Source: Marinobacter sp. DY40_1A1
Lineage (GTDB): Bacteria; Pseudomonadota; Gammaproteobacteria; Pseudomonadales; Oleiphilaceae
NCBI RefSeq assembly: GCF_016597815.1
Contig: NZ_VCHA01000001.1
Coordinates: 806,001 to 870,000 of the forward strand
Length of the DNA: 64,000 nucleotides
Reading direction: 5' to 3'
Positions 26,747 to 37,081 of this stretch are shown one piece after another. Under the pieces are notes generated by a model, which searched no databases, was not told where the DNA came from, and saw nothing but the letters and a program-made list of their open reading frames with translations. Position 1 is the first letter of the stretch. Each line of letters starts with the position of its first letter. The translations under genes were made by a program, and so were the position numbers.

Positions 26747-27577
26747 ATGTTCAATCTGTTCTGGGCGGATGAAAGCGGGTTCCCCGCGGGTGACCGCGGT
26801 GCTTTATACGGTGATGGCCTGTTTGAGACCATAAGGATGCATGGTGACCGGGGGGTGCTTTTATCTCGCCACCTCGATCGAATGGTCCGTGATGCAGGTC
26901 GGCTGGGTATTCCCATTGCGCTTACGGATCTTCGCAAAGTCTGTACCGCAGCCACTGGTCGCTACCTGGATCGCTTCAGCAAAAAAGACAACGATAGGGG
27001 CTGGGTACTCAAGCTGACCCTTACCAGGGGGGAAGGTGGCCGCGGGTACCAGCCAAGCTCCGGAATTCGGCCTAACCTTATGGTGTCTGTTGGCCCAATG
27101 CCTGCACTACCGGCAAGCTCAGGTGTTACCGCTGACTTTTCCCGGATACCGCTTACCGTTAACCCCCTGCTTACTGGCATCAAATCCCTGAACCGTCTTG
27201 AGCAGGTTATGGCTGCCAGAGAAATTGAGGGGGAGGTGTATGAAGTTATTATGGCTGACAGTGCCGGTAATCTGGTTGAGGGTACTCGTACCAACTTGCT
27301 ACTTAAGGTGGCTGATGGCTGGGTAACACCACCATTAAAAAGCCTTGCCGTAGCCGGTATCATGCGACAGTGGATGCTGGAGCGATTGCGTGCGCGGGGA
27401 GAGACCGTCTTTGAGCGCTCGGTGAGCATTGCAGATGTTATGGGCTCTCACTGTCAGGGGCTCTTCTTTCTGAACAGCGTTGTAGGAGCAGTTCCGGTAC
27501 GCAGGCTTGCAGGCCAGGATTTGCCTGTAGATGACGGAGTTGCGACAATCTTTAATCCTCTCGAATTGTTGGAATAA
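26747..27577 (+). CDS. pabC: Aminodeoxychorismate lyase
   Basis: A fold-type IV PLP enzyme that releases 4-aminobenzoate and pyruvate from aminodeoxychorismate in folate synthesis. Visible features are DRGALYGDGLFETIRMHGDR at the N-terminus, GIKSLNRLEQVMAAREIE with Lys146 in the conserved central segment, and DSAGNLVEGTRTNLLL. The gene lies between fabF and mltG, its usual place, with short gaps on both sides, so it is part of the same operon. Confidence 0.92.
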   Translation: MFNLFWADESGFPAGDRGALYGDGLFETIRMHGDRGVLLSRHLDRMVRDAGRLGIPIALTDLRKVCTAATGRYLDRFSKKDNDRGWVLKLTLTRGEGGRGYQPSSGIRPNLMVSVGPMPALPASSGVTADFSRIPLTVNPLLTGIKSLNRLEQVMAAREIEGEVYEVIMADSAGNLVEGTRTNLLLKVADGWVTPPLKSLAVAGIMRQWMLERLRARGETVFERSVSIADVMGSHCQGLFFLNSVVGAVPVRRLAGQDLPVDDGVATIFNPLELLE

Positions 27578-27582
27578 TTCAT

Positions 27583-29267
<1,685 letters not shown>

Positions 29268-29305
29268 TTGAGTCACATTCTCACTTGAAGGTTCCGGTCG
29301 CGTCT

Positions 29306-30085
29306 ATGTTGGATGCCCGTCTACTCAAACTGCCGATAGCATCTCACCAGCATCGCCATGAGCATCACCAGATAGTGATAGGTGTTCAGGGTGAGGCAGA
29401 CTTGAGTGTTGACGGTACCGGATCTCATCTGGACACCTGGAAGGCATGCCTCGTTCCGACGGAGGCCAGGCACGACTACTGCGGTGATCATCAGAATCAT
29501 GTGATGGTCATCAATCTCGATCCCTCAACCCCTGCTATTTCCACGCCGAACCATGCGGACTATGAGCGCATGGTTCGTGTGTTCGAAAAACCCCGCACCA
29601 TTCACATGGATAGCCGTTTGCAGGGATTGGTTCAGTTTGCGGCCGGCGAGTTTGATCGGTCACCCGGAAATCAGGCAATGCATGGCCATCTCGCGGCCAG
29701 TATTCTCTATTGTATGGCTGACAGAGTGGTAGATCAGAGGGTGGGTCCGTCGCACCGCCACAGTCTGAGCCCGGATGCCATGCACCGTTATGTTCGGGCA
29801 AACCTGCACAGGAAAATAAGGGTGCAGGATCTGGCCAGTGAGGCCTGCTTGAGTGTGAGCCGGTTTCATGAGGTATTTCGAGAGGTGGTGGGAACTACGC
29901 CTCACCAGTTCTTGTTGGAGGCCCGCCTGGATCAAGCCATCAAACTGCTGGCTTCGACACCCCTTTCCGTCTCTGAAATCAGCTACCGGGTTGGCTTCTC
30001 GTCCCAGAGTGCATTGACCAATGCACTGCGCAAACATAAGGGAACCACCCCTACAAAACTGCAAGTTCGTGATAACGTTGCCTGA
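29306..30085 (+). CDS. AraC-family transcriptional regulator, probable proline-utilisation regulator (PruR-like)
   Basis: An N-terminal cupin-like sensor (HRHEHHQIVIGVQGEADLSVDG) and a C-terminal double helix-turn-helix (about 165-255: KIRVQDLASEACLSVSRFHEVFREVVGTTPHQFLLEARLDQAIKLL...VGFSSQSALTNALRKHKGTTPTKL) define an AraC activator. The position directly before putP suggests control of proline uptake, as PruR does in Pseudomonas; this is inference from context. The start is uncertain: ATG 29306 has a poorly spaced GAAGG, while GTG 29240 would overlap tmk by 28 nt and add 22 residues. Confidence 0.85.
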   Translation: MLDARLLKLPIASHQHRHEHHQIVIGVQGEADLSVDGTGSHLDTWKACLVPTEARHDYCGDHQNHVMVINLDPSTPAISTPNHADYERMVRVFEKPRTIHMDSRLQGLVQFAAGEFDRSPGNQAMHGHLAASILYCMADRVVDQRVGPSHRHSLSPDAMHRYVRANLHRKIRVQDLASEACLSVSRFHEVFREVVGTTPHQFLLEARLDQAIKLLASTPLSVSEISYRVGFSSQSALTNALRKHKGTTPTKLQVRDNVA

Positions 30086-30120
30086 TTTAATCTGAAATGA
30101 CCGCATTCCCGTAGAATTCC

Positions 30121-30143
30121 ACAAAATTATCGTAGGATTTTGT
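30121..30143. repeat. Inverted repeat ACAAAAT-N9-ATTTTGT
   Basis: The 7-nt arms 30121-30127 and 30137-30143 are perfect complements around 9 nt. It lies 36 nt after the araC stop with no T-run, so a protein-binding site or a weak 3' hairpin are both possible. Confidence 0.5.
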
Positions 30144-30231
30144 AAGCCGATAATACGTAGTAATACTAGGCTGGTTGCGTCAAATCACATCCTGACGATC
30201 TGTTGCTTGGTTTGGTCGCTAATTGGCAATA

Positions 30232-30247
30232 CTTAACTATAGTTAAG
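30232..30247. promoter_or_regulatory. Perfect 16-bp palindrome, candidate operator of putP
   Basis: CTTAACTATAGTTAAG is fully self-complementary and lies 142 nt upstream of the putP start. Its AT-rich core and position suit a regulator dimer site. Confidence 0.45.
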
Positions 30248-30388
30248 CCTGAGTATGCGATTCGGTGTTTCGCTCAGATTCGTAAGGCATACCAGTAAAC
30301 AAGAAGAACGACACAGTTGGCAGGCGCTCGCGCCAGAGCTGTGCTTTGCGAGCGGATATAGTCCGACTCATTAAACCGGAGGAATTCC

Positions 30389-31882
30389 ATGGCTATTGGT
30401 GTTTGGATTAGTCTATTTGCTTATTTTGCAGTGATGATTGGCATTGGCCTTTTTGCGATGCGCACATCCACTTCTTCATCAGAAGATTACATGCTGGGTG
30501 GCAGGGGACTCAGCCCAAAGGTAGCGGCGTTATCGGCTGGTGCCTCCGATATGAGCGGATGGTTGCTTCTGGGTCTCCCCGGTGCGATGTACGTATCGGG
30601 TCTTGCTTCGGCATGGATTGGCGTTGGTCTGTTTGTAGGTGCGTTTCTTAACTGGGTTATTGTTGCTCCCAGGTTGCGTTCACAAACGGTCTCTTACGGC
30701 AACGCGCTTACCATTCCGGCTTTTCTGGCCAATCGTTTTCCCACGCAGGCATTGCCACTAAGAACCGTTGCGGCGATTGTTATTGTTGTGTTTTTCTCGG
30801 TTTACACAGCCTCAGGCCTGGTAGCAGGTGGCAAGCTGTTTGAAAGTGCATTTGCCGGAATTTTCAATTTTGGCGGCATGGGTGATTACGGTGTGGGTAT
30901 CGTCATAACGCTGGGTGTTGTACTTGCTTATACAGTGGTTGGCGGGTTCCTGGCTGTGAGCATGACCGACTTTGTTCAGGGTTGCATCATGATGGTTGCG
31001 CTGGTTCTCATGCCAGCGGTGGTTCTGTTTGGCGAAGGCGGTGGCGGCTTTGCCCAGGCGACAGCCACGCTGAATGAGGTAGACCCAACCCTGCTGTCCT
31101 GGACAGAAGGGCTGACCTTTGTAGGATGGCTTTCGGCGGTAACCTGGGGCTTGGGCTATTTTGGCCAGCCGCACATCATTGTTCGCTTTATGGCAATCCG
31201 TTCCGTGAAAGAAGTGCCGACTGCTCGAAATATCGGTATGTCCTGGATGGCTATTTCCCTGATAGGAGCGATTGGCCTTGGTATTTTCGGTCGTGCCTAC
31301 GCAGTGCGTAATGGCATGCAAATTGATGATCCGGAAACCATCTTCATCATTCTCGCAGACTTGCTGTTCCACCCGCTAATTACGGGCTTCCTGTATGCAG
31401 CTTTGTTGGCCGCAGTAATGAGCACCATCTCCAGCCAGCTTTTGGTAGCGTCTTCGTCACTGACTGAGGACTTTTATCGCTTGTTCCTGCGCAAAGAGGC
31501 TGGTGACCGCGAGTGCGTAAACGTAGGCCGGGTATGTGTAGTGCTTGTAGGCCTTGTGGCTGCAGTTATTGCTTCTGATCCCAACTCAAACGTTCTGAGC
31601 TTGGTTGGTAACGCATGGGCGGGCTTCGGTTCGGCGTTTGGGCCTCTGATCATTCTTGCGCTTGTCTGGCCTCGCACTAATGGTGCTGGCGCACTGGCCG
31701 GTATGATTGCCGGTGCGGGTACGGCAATGATCTGGGTATCTCTGGGCTACAACTCAGAGTTCATGGGTGGCCCGGGCGTCTACGAAATCATGCCTGGTTT
31801 CGCAGCCTCCCTCATTGCTATCGTAGTAGTGAGTCTTGCTACCTCCGACGCCAATGAGTATCAGGCAGAACAGCACAGCTAA
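30389..31882 (+). CDS. putP: Sodium/proline symporter
   Basis: A sodium:solute symporter of 497 residues with about 13 membrane helices. Diagnostic segments are SSEDYMLGGRGLSP, the sodium-site helix GASDMSGWLLLGLPGAMYVSG, YTASGLVAGGKLFE, MTDFVQGCIMMVALV and LAAVMSTISSQLLVASSSLTEDFYR. These match PutP closely. It imports proline with sodium, either as nutrient or osmoprotectant. A GGAGGAATTCC site precedes the ATG and a strong terminator follows at 31913. No putA is in the window. Confidence 0.94.
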   Translation: MAIGVWISLFAYFAVMIGIGLFAMRTSTSSSEDYMLGGRGLSPKVAALSAGASDMSGWLLLGLPGAMYVSGLASAWIGVGLFVGAFLNWVIVAPRLRSQTVSYGNALTIPAFLANRFPTQALPLRTVAAIVIVVFFSVYTASGLVAGGKLFESAFAGIFNFGGMGDYGVGIVITLGVVLAYTVVGGFLAVSMTDFVQGCIMMVALVLMPAVVLFGEGGGGFAQATATLNEVDPTLLSWTEGLTFVGWLSAVTWGLGYFGQPHIIVRFMAIRSVKEVPTARNIGMSWMAISLIGAIGLGIFGRAYAVRNGMQIDDPETIFIILADLLFHPLITGFLYAALLAAVMSTISSQLLVASSSLTEDFYRLFLRKEAGDRECVNVGRVCVVLVGLVAAVIASDPNSNVLSLVGNAWAGFGSAFGPLIILALVWPRTNGAGALAGMIAGAGTAMIWVSLGYNSEFMGGPGVYEIMPGFAASLIAIVVVSLATSDANEYQAEQHS

Positions 31883-31912
31883 TACCTCTTGGGTGAGGCA
31901 TTATAAGTACGC

Positions 31913-31941
31913 AAAAAGGGGCCCCGCCGGGGCCCTTTTTT
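31913..31941 (+). terminator. Rho-independent terminator after putP
   Basis: A GGGCCCC / GGGGCCC stem flanked by A5 on the left and T6 on the right around a GCC loop. It would work in both directions. Confidence 0.92.
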
Positions 31942-32049
31942 ATTGTCTGTTTGCCTCTGCGAACTGGTAGATTCAAGAGTGGGAAGCTATCTTTACTCAG
32001 TGATATTTCTCGGATGAAGCAAAAATAATGATAAAACAGGAGTCGTTCC

Positions 32050-33057
32050 ATGAGTAAGAACAGGGTTTTGAGATATGCCTCAGGGCTGCTGGCGGCGGCC
32101 GTAGTGTCTGTTTCAAGTGGTGTACAGGCTGAAGGCAACTATGTGATGGGCACAGCAACGACGGGAGGAACTTACTATCCCGTGGGTGTTGCGATTTCCA
32201 CACTGATCAAAGTGAAGCTTGAACCCAAGACTAACATATCGGTTTCGGCCATAAGTTCAGCTGGTTCCGCTGAGAACTTGAAGCTTATGGATGAAAACCA
32301 GATCCAGTTTGGCATTCTTCAGGGGCTATACGGAGCTTATGCCTGGAACGGAACAGGGCCGGTTAACAAGCCTTATAAAGATCTGCGTTCAGTATCAATG
32401 CTATGGCAGAACGTGGAGCACTTTGTAGTAACCAAGGGCATCGCCAAAACCGGCACAATCGAAGATATGAAAAACCTGTATGGAGAAAGCTTCTCCATAG
32501 GCGCGAGAAACTCGGGAACCGAAGGTTCTGGTCGCTTTATTCTGGGCAAGGTTGGCATTGATCTGGAAAAAGTAAACCTCGCATACCAAGGCTATGGGCC
32601 CAGTGCAGATGCCCTGCAGAATGGCAATATCGATGGCATGAATATACCGGCGGGTGTGCCAGCGGCGGCGGTAACAAGAGCCTATGCCAATATGGGTGAC
32701 AAAATTACCACCCTTAACTTTACGCCAGATCAGGTTGCCAGGGTCAACAGTGACTTTGAGCTGTGGACACCTTATACCATCCCTGCGGGGACCTATCCCA
32801 AGCAGGCTAAGGATATCAATACCATTGCCCAGCCTAATATCCTGGCAGTTCGTGATGATGTCTCCGAGCAGGATGTCTATGAGATTACGAAAACTATCTA
32901 CGAAAATCTGCCATTCCTGAATAACATCCATCAGGCAACGAAAGCTATGGCGCTCGAGAAGGCCATTGCAGGCCTGCCAATGCCACTTCATCCCGGTGCT
33001 GCCCGTTTCTATAAAGAGCAGGGTTTGACCATTCCTGAACGCTTGCTCGCTCAGTAA
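32050..33057 (+). CDS. TAXI-family TRAP transporter substrate-binding protein
   Basis: A signal peptide (cleavage after Ala27, GVQA) precedes the TAXI signature GTATTGGTYYPVGVAISTLI, followed by AISSAGSAENLKLMDENQIQFGI and ARNSGTEGSGRFIL. TAXI proteins capture solutes such as glutamate, other carboxylates or sulfonates in the periplasm for a fused TRAP permease. The substrate is not readable from the sequence. It overlaps the permease gene by one base (TAATG), so the pair is coupled. It begins a four-gene rightward operon. Confidence 0.92.
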   Translation: MSKNRVLRYASGLLAAAVVSVSSGVQAEGNYVMGTATTGGTYYPVGVAISTLIKVKLEPKTNISVSAISSAGSAENLKLMDENQIQFGILQGLYGAYAWNGTGPVNKPYKDLRSVSMLWQNVEHFVVTKGIAKTGTIEDMKNLYGESFSIGARNSGTEGSGRFILGKVGIDLEKVNLAYQGYGPSADALQNGNIDGMNIPAGVPAAAVTRAYANMGDKITTLNFTPDQVARVNSDFELWTPYTIPAGTYPKQAKDINTIAQPNILAVRDDVSEQDVYEITKTIYENLPFLNNIHQATKAMALEKAIAGLPMPLHPGAARFYKEQGLTIPERLLAQ

Positions 33058-35234
33058 TGGTGACTGGCAAAACAGAAGGCGAAACCGTCATTGTGGTTCG
33101 CGATGAAAGTGTTAGCGAGGCGAGTGAGCGAGTAGATCACTGGTTGCTTGGGCCAGTGATTTTCTGGCTCGCCATCGCCACGGCGCTGATTCATCTGTAT
33201 TTCAATACGGTTTCGACCCTTTCTGAGCTGTGGAGTTCTGCTCTTCACTTCGGCCTTTTCGGGTTGATCTGCACTTTGACCACGCCTATGTTCAAAGCCC
33301 GAACAGTTGGCGGCAAGAGGCTGGCGCTTGGAGGCGATATTCTGCTGGGGCTTACTGCGCTGGTCTGTGCTTTCTACCTGATTTTCTTTGAAGACGATCT
33401 GTACCAACGGGGATTCAATTTTTCTACCGGCGACTGGGTTTTCTCAGTCGTGTCGGTGGCATTGATACTTGAGTTGGCGCGGCGCACGGTTGGCTGGTTT
33501 ATTCCCGTGCTGTGTATTGTTGCTCTGACCTACGTAGCTTGGTGGGGCCAATATGTTGATGGCATCTTTAATTTCCCCGGGCTTTCCTGGGAGACTGTTC
33601 TGTATCGCTCATATATCGGCGGCCAGGGAATGCTGGGTTCCATCGCCCGGATTTCATGGACCTACGTATTCATGTTCATTTTGTTCGGTGCCTTTCTGGT
33701 GAAATCCGGGGCAGGGGACTTTATTATCGAATTGGCCCGCTGTGCGGCAGGGCGTTTCGTGGGTGGTCCTGGGTTTGTGGCAGTATTCGCCTCTGGTCTC
33801 ATGGGCTCAGTCTCAGGATCCAGTGTTGCCAATACGGTTTCTACAGGCGTCATTACCATCCCCTTGATGCGCAAAGCCGGCTTTCCCGCGCGTTTTGCTG
33901 CTGGTGTTGAAGCAGCCGCTTCAACCGGTGGGCAACTGATGCCGCCTGTGATGGGTGCAGGTGCTTTTATCATGGCTTCCTACACCCAGGTTTCCTATCT
34001 CACCATCATTGCAGTTGCTGCACTCCCGGCGCTTCTTTATTTTATCTCGGTGGCCATGTTTGTGCGTATCGAGGCCAAGCGCAGCCATGCTGACAAACTG
34101 GAAGATGCTGCTGCGCCTGCGCTAAAGGAGGTCTTGAAAGGTGGCTGGCATTTTCTTTTGCCACTGGTCGTTCTAGTGGCTGCGCTGGTTTACGGCTTTA
34201 CGCCAACTTATGCTGCAGGTATAGCGATATTGTCGGTTATCGTCGCCTCCTGGCTGTCGAAGAGTCCCATGGGATTAAGGGATATTCTCGATGCGTTGGC
34301 GATGGGTACACGGAACATCACTACCACTGCAATTCTCCTGATTACAGTCGGCCTCATTGTGATGGTCGTTTCAACCACCGGCATCGGCAATACGTTTTCG
34401 TTGATGATTACCGATTGGGCAGGCGGGAGCCTGTTGATAACTATACTTCTGGTGGCGCTGGCCTCGCTGATACTGGGGATGGGGTTACCCGTAACGGCAG
34501 CGTACATTGTTCTTGCCACGCTCTCGGCACCGGCAATATACAGCCTGATCGCTCAAAGTCAGCTGCTGGAGTTGATGGTAAGCGGAAACCTTCCTGAACA
34601 GGCTAAAGCAATCTTCATGCTTGCCGCACCAGATAAGCTGCCTTTGCTGGATGGGCCTATGGATGTCACGACTGCGAAACAGATGCTCGCACTGGTGCCG
34701 GATACCTTCAGTAGCCAACTCCTTGAGCAGGCTTTATCGCCGGAAACACTTTCCATGCTGCTGGTGGCTGCGCACATGGTCATCTTCTGGCTTTCCCAGG
34801 ATTCCAACGTTACACCTCCGGTTTGCCTTACAGCTTTTGCTGCTGCTGCTATTGCCGGAACGCCACAGATGCGCACCGGGTTTACTGCCTGGAAGCTGGC
34901 AAAGGGGCTTTACATTGTGCCGCTTCTGTTTGCCTACTCACCACTGATTACCGGCGATTTTACCGAGATGATCCAGGTATTCTGTTTTGCCTTGTTCGGC
35001 ATTTACGCCATTATTGCCGGTCTCGAAGGCTTCTTGGAGCACAAGCTTAATCTGCTGGTTCGCGCGTTGATGTTTCCGCTTGGAGCCTTGATGCTTTGGC
35101 CTCATGGGCAGTTACTGATCGATGGAGCAGGGCTAATCATATTTATCGCGGTTCTGGTGTGGAGCAGTCGTTATGGAAAACGACTCAGCGGCGATTACTC
35201 GGGCAATAACGAAGGAAGTGCGAACGCTGCATGA
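33057..35234 (+). CDS. TRAP transporter permease, fused small and large subunits
   Basis: A 725-residue protein with about 17-18 hydrophobic helices. The first four (to about 175) match the DctQ-like small subunit and the rest the DctM-like large subunit, with FGAFLVKSGAGDF, GSVSGSSVANTVSTGVITIPLMRKAGFPARFAAGVEAAASTGGQ... and ILGMGLPVTAAYIVLATLSAPA as family hallmarks. The fusion is the normal partner of TAXI binding proteins. Transport is sodium-driven in characterised members. A 4-nt overlap (ATGA) couples it to the TSUP gene. Confidence 0.93.
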   Translation: MVTGKTEGETVIVVRDESVSEASERVDHWLLGPVIFWLAIATALIHLYFNTVSTLSELWSSALHFGLFGLICTLTTPMFKARTVGGKRLALGGDILLGLTALVCAFYLIFFEDDLYQRGFNFSTGDWVFSVVSVALILELARRTVGWFIPVLCIVALTYVAWWGQYVDGIFNFPGLSWETVLYRSYIGGQGMLGSIARISWTYVFMFILFGAFLVKSGAGDFIIELARCAAGRFVGGPGFVAVFASGLMGSVSGSSVANTVSTGVITIPLMRKAGFPARFAAGVEAAASTGGQLMPPVMGAGAFIMASYTQVSYLTIIAVAALPALLYFISVAMFVRIEAKRSHADKLEDAAAPALKEVLKGGWHFLLPLVVLVAALVYGFTPTYAAGIAILSVIVASWLSKSPMGLRDILDALAMGTRNITTTAILLITVGLIVMVVSTTGIGNTFSLMITDWAGGSLLITILLVALASLILGMGLPVTAAYIVLATLSAPAIYSLIAQSQLLELMVSGNLPEQAKAIFMLAAPDKLPLLDGPMDVTTAKQMLALVPDTFSSQLLEQALSPETLSMLLVAAHMVIFWLSQDSNVTPPVCLTAFAAAAIAGTPQMRTGFTAWKLAKGLYIVPLLFAYSPLITGDFTEMIQVFCFALFGIYAIIAGLEGFLEHKLNLLVRALMFPLGALMLWPHGQLLIDGAGLIIFIAVLVWSSRYGKRLSGDYSGNNEGSANAA

Positions 35235-35977
35235 GCATCACAGACGTTATTGCATTACTGGCACTAGGCGGTATTGCCGGGTTCATCAATGTGCTTTCGG
35301 CAGGCGGGTCAATGCTTACGTTGCCGTTGCTGATGTTTCTTGGGCTTCCTCCTCAGGTTGCAAATGGTACCAACCGGGTAGCAATCGTTCTGCAAAGCAC
35401 AACCGCTGTGGCAGGCTTTCGCCGCATGGGTCACGGTAATCTCCGTGTTAGCTTGCACCTTGCAGTACCGGCGGTTCTTGGATCTCTACTGGGTGCCTGG
35501 GTAGCAACATGGGTGCCAGACGTGATATTCGAATGGGTGCTGATTCTTGCCATGATTTTCGCTTCGGCATTCATGCTGTTGCCTCAACCCCGGCTGGAAA
35601 CCAACCCGCTGACTGTAAACAGGCTTGGTCCTGTGATTTACATGGCTATGTTTCTGATTGGTGTATATGGCGGCTTTATTCAGGTGGGTGTAGGGGCTCT
35701 GTTTATAGTGGTTTTATATCGGTTGCTGCGCATTGATCTACGCCAGGTCAATGTTTTCAAGGTGTCTATTATTCTGCTTTACACAGTTCCCGCATTGATG
35801 ATTTTCGCCTTTAACGGGCAAGTACGCTGGGGTATGGGGTTGGTTCTGGCACTAGGCAATATTACTGGGGCATTTGTAGCCGTTAAGGTGAATCTGAGCA
35901 ATGAGGGCGCTAAATGGGTGAAGTGGATTACCCTTGTGATGGCAGCGGCGATTCTGATCCGGTTGATTGTTTACTGA
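35231..35977 (+). CDS. TSUP-family (TauE/SafE-like) membrane transporter
   Basis: About eight membrane helices in two homologous halves, each starting with a glycine-rich helix: GGIAGFINVLSAGGSMLTLPLLMFLGLPPQVANGTNR and GVYGGFIQVGVGALFIVVLYRLLRIDLRQVNVFK. These are the TSUP repeats. Known members export sulfite, sulfoacetate or related organosulfur anions. Its coupling to a TAXI-TRAP importer hints that the imported compound releases an anion to be exported. This is inference only. Confidence 0.88.
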   Translation: MSITDVIALLALGGIAGFINVLSAGGSMLTLPLLMFLGLPPQVANGTNRVAIVLQSTTAVAGFRRMGHGNLRVSLHLAVPAVLGSLLGAWVATWVPDVIFEWVLILAMIFASAFMLLPQPRLETNPLTVNRLGPVIYMAMFLIGVYGGFIQVGVGALFIVVLYRLLRIDLRQVNVFKVSIILLYTVPALMIFAFNGQVRWGMGLVLALGNITGAFVAVKVNLSNEGAKWVKWITLVMAAAILIRLIVY

Positions 35978-36005
35978 TCACACTCTGGCGGTAGGAGATA
36001 GAGCA

Positions 36006-36998
36006 ATGAAGGCGATGGTTATCGAGCAGTTTGGCGGCCCCGAGGTGTTTGTCGAACGGGAAGTGGAGGCGCCTGAGCCGTCGGCTGGGCAGGTTCGAAT
36101 CAAGGTGGTGGCTTCCAGTATTAACCCTATTGAAACCAAAATACGCTCAGGGTTTGTAAAGGCCGGGCCTGAGATGCCGGCAATCCTGAACGGTGATGTG
36201 TCTGGTGTTATAGACAAAATTGGCCCGGGAGTGTCCTCTTTTGCTGTGGGTGATGAGGTATTTGGGTGCGCAGGTGGAACTAAGGGCTGGCCTGGCGCAC
36301 TCGCAGACTTCATGGTGGCCGATGCCCGGTTGCTCGCAAAGCGCACGCCAGCTATGAAATTGCCTCTGGCTGAGTGTGCTGCAGTACCGCTAGTGTTTTT
36401 GACCGCTTGGGCAGCCCTTGTTGAACGAGCGCAAATCCAGGCTGGCGAGCATGTGCTGATTCATGCTGGCACGGGTGGGGTGGGGCATGTTGCCATTCAG
36501 ATCGCCAAGCACTTTGGGGCGCGAGTGGCTACAACTGTATCTACCCCGGAAAAAGCTGCGTTGGCAAAGAAGCTGGGTGCTGACGACATTATTCTTTACC
36601 GTGAAGAGTCTGTAGAGGGTTACAAGCAGCGGTTGACTCAGGGGCGGGGTTTCAGCCTGGTCTTCGATACTGTGGGTAGAGAGAACGTGGATCGGGCAAT
36701 CGAGGCAACTGCAATTTCGGGGCGTCTCTGTTCCATTAATACTCGCTCCACCCATGATCTAAGCCTGATGCATGCCAAAGGCCTGACGCTACATGTGATT
36801 TTTCGTTCTATTCCCTTGCTGCATGGAATTGGAATGGATGATCAGCCGCGTCTTGTTTCCGCCATGAGCGATATGTTGGAACAGGGAGCGCTACAGCCGC
36901 TGCTCGACAAGGAGCGGTACTCGTTTACCAATGTGGGTGATGCCCATCGTCGTCTTGAATCCGGGCTCGCCATAGGCAAGATACTCCTGCTGCGATAA
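36006..36998 (+). CDS. Zinc-independent quinone oxidoreductase (medium-chain reductase superfamily)
   Basis: The GroES-like half begins MKAMVIEQFGGPEVF and the Rossmann half carries HAGTGGVGHVAIQIAKHFGARVATT. The zinc ligands of alcohol dehydrogenases are absent, so it belongs to the QOR/zeta-crystallin group that reduces quinones or enones with NADPH. I start at ATG 36006 after TAGGAGATAGAGCA; an upstream frame begins at 35967 inside the TSUP gene. It is the last gene before a bidirectional terminator, 28 nt behind the TSUP gene. Confidence 0.87.
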   Translation: MKAMVIEQFGGPEVFVEREVEAPEPSAGQVRIKVVASSINPIETKIRSGFVKAGPEMPAILNGDVSGVIDKIGPGVSSFAVGDEVFGCAGGTKGWPGALADFMVADARLLAKRTPAMKLPLAECAAVPLVFLTAWAALVERAQIQAGEHVLIHAGTGGVGHVAIQIAKHFGARVATTVSTPEKAALAKKLGADDIILYREESVEGYKQRLTQGRGFSLVFDTVGRENVDRAIEATAISGRLCSINTRSTHDLSLMHAKGLTLHVIFRSIPLLHGIGMDDQPRLVSAMSDMLEQGALQPLLDKERYSFTNVGDAHRRLESGLAIGKILLLR

Positions 36999-37025
36999 CC
37001 CGCGTTACTTTTCAGCATCCACAAA

Positions 37026-37053
37026 AAAACGCCAACCCGAGGGTTGGCGTTTT
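37026..37053. terminator. Bidirectional terminator between quinone oxidoreductase and acnB
   Basis: AAAACGCCAAC and GTTGGCGTTTT arms with a CCGAGG-type loop, flanked by A-run and T-run, sit between two convergent genes. Confidence 0.88.
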
Positions 37054-37081
37054 CGTAGATCTAAACCTTGAAGCTTAATGC

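Larger units (their letters stand above)
30086..30388. promoter_or_regulatory. 303-nt gene-free araC-putP regulatory region
   Basis: No small ORF is convincing. It contains an inverted repeat at 30121-30143, a direct repeat TAATAC (30150-30155 and 30160-30165), and a perfect 16-bp palindrome at 30232-30247, all upstream of putP. A GGAGG site precedes the putP ATG. This is where the AraC protein would be expected to bind. Confidence 0.55.

Noticed and set aside
30248-30388. Sigma-54 promoter for putP
   Set aside because: No segment has the GG/GC dinucleotides at the required 10-nt spacing with the usual flanks.
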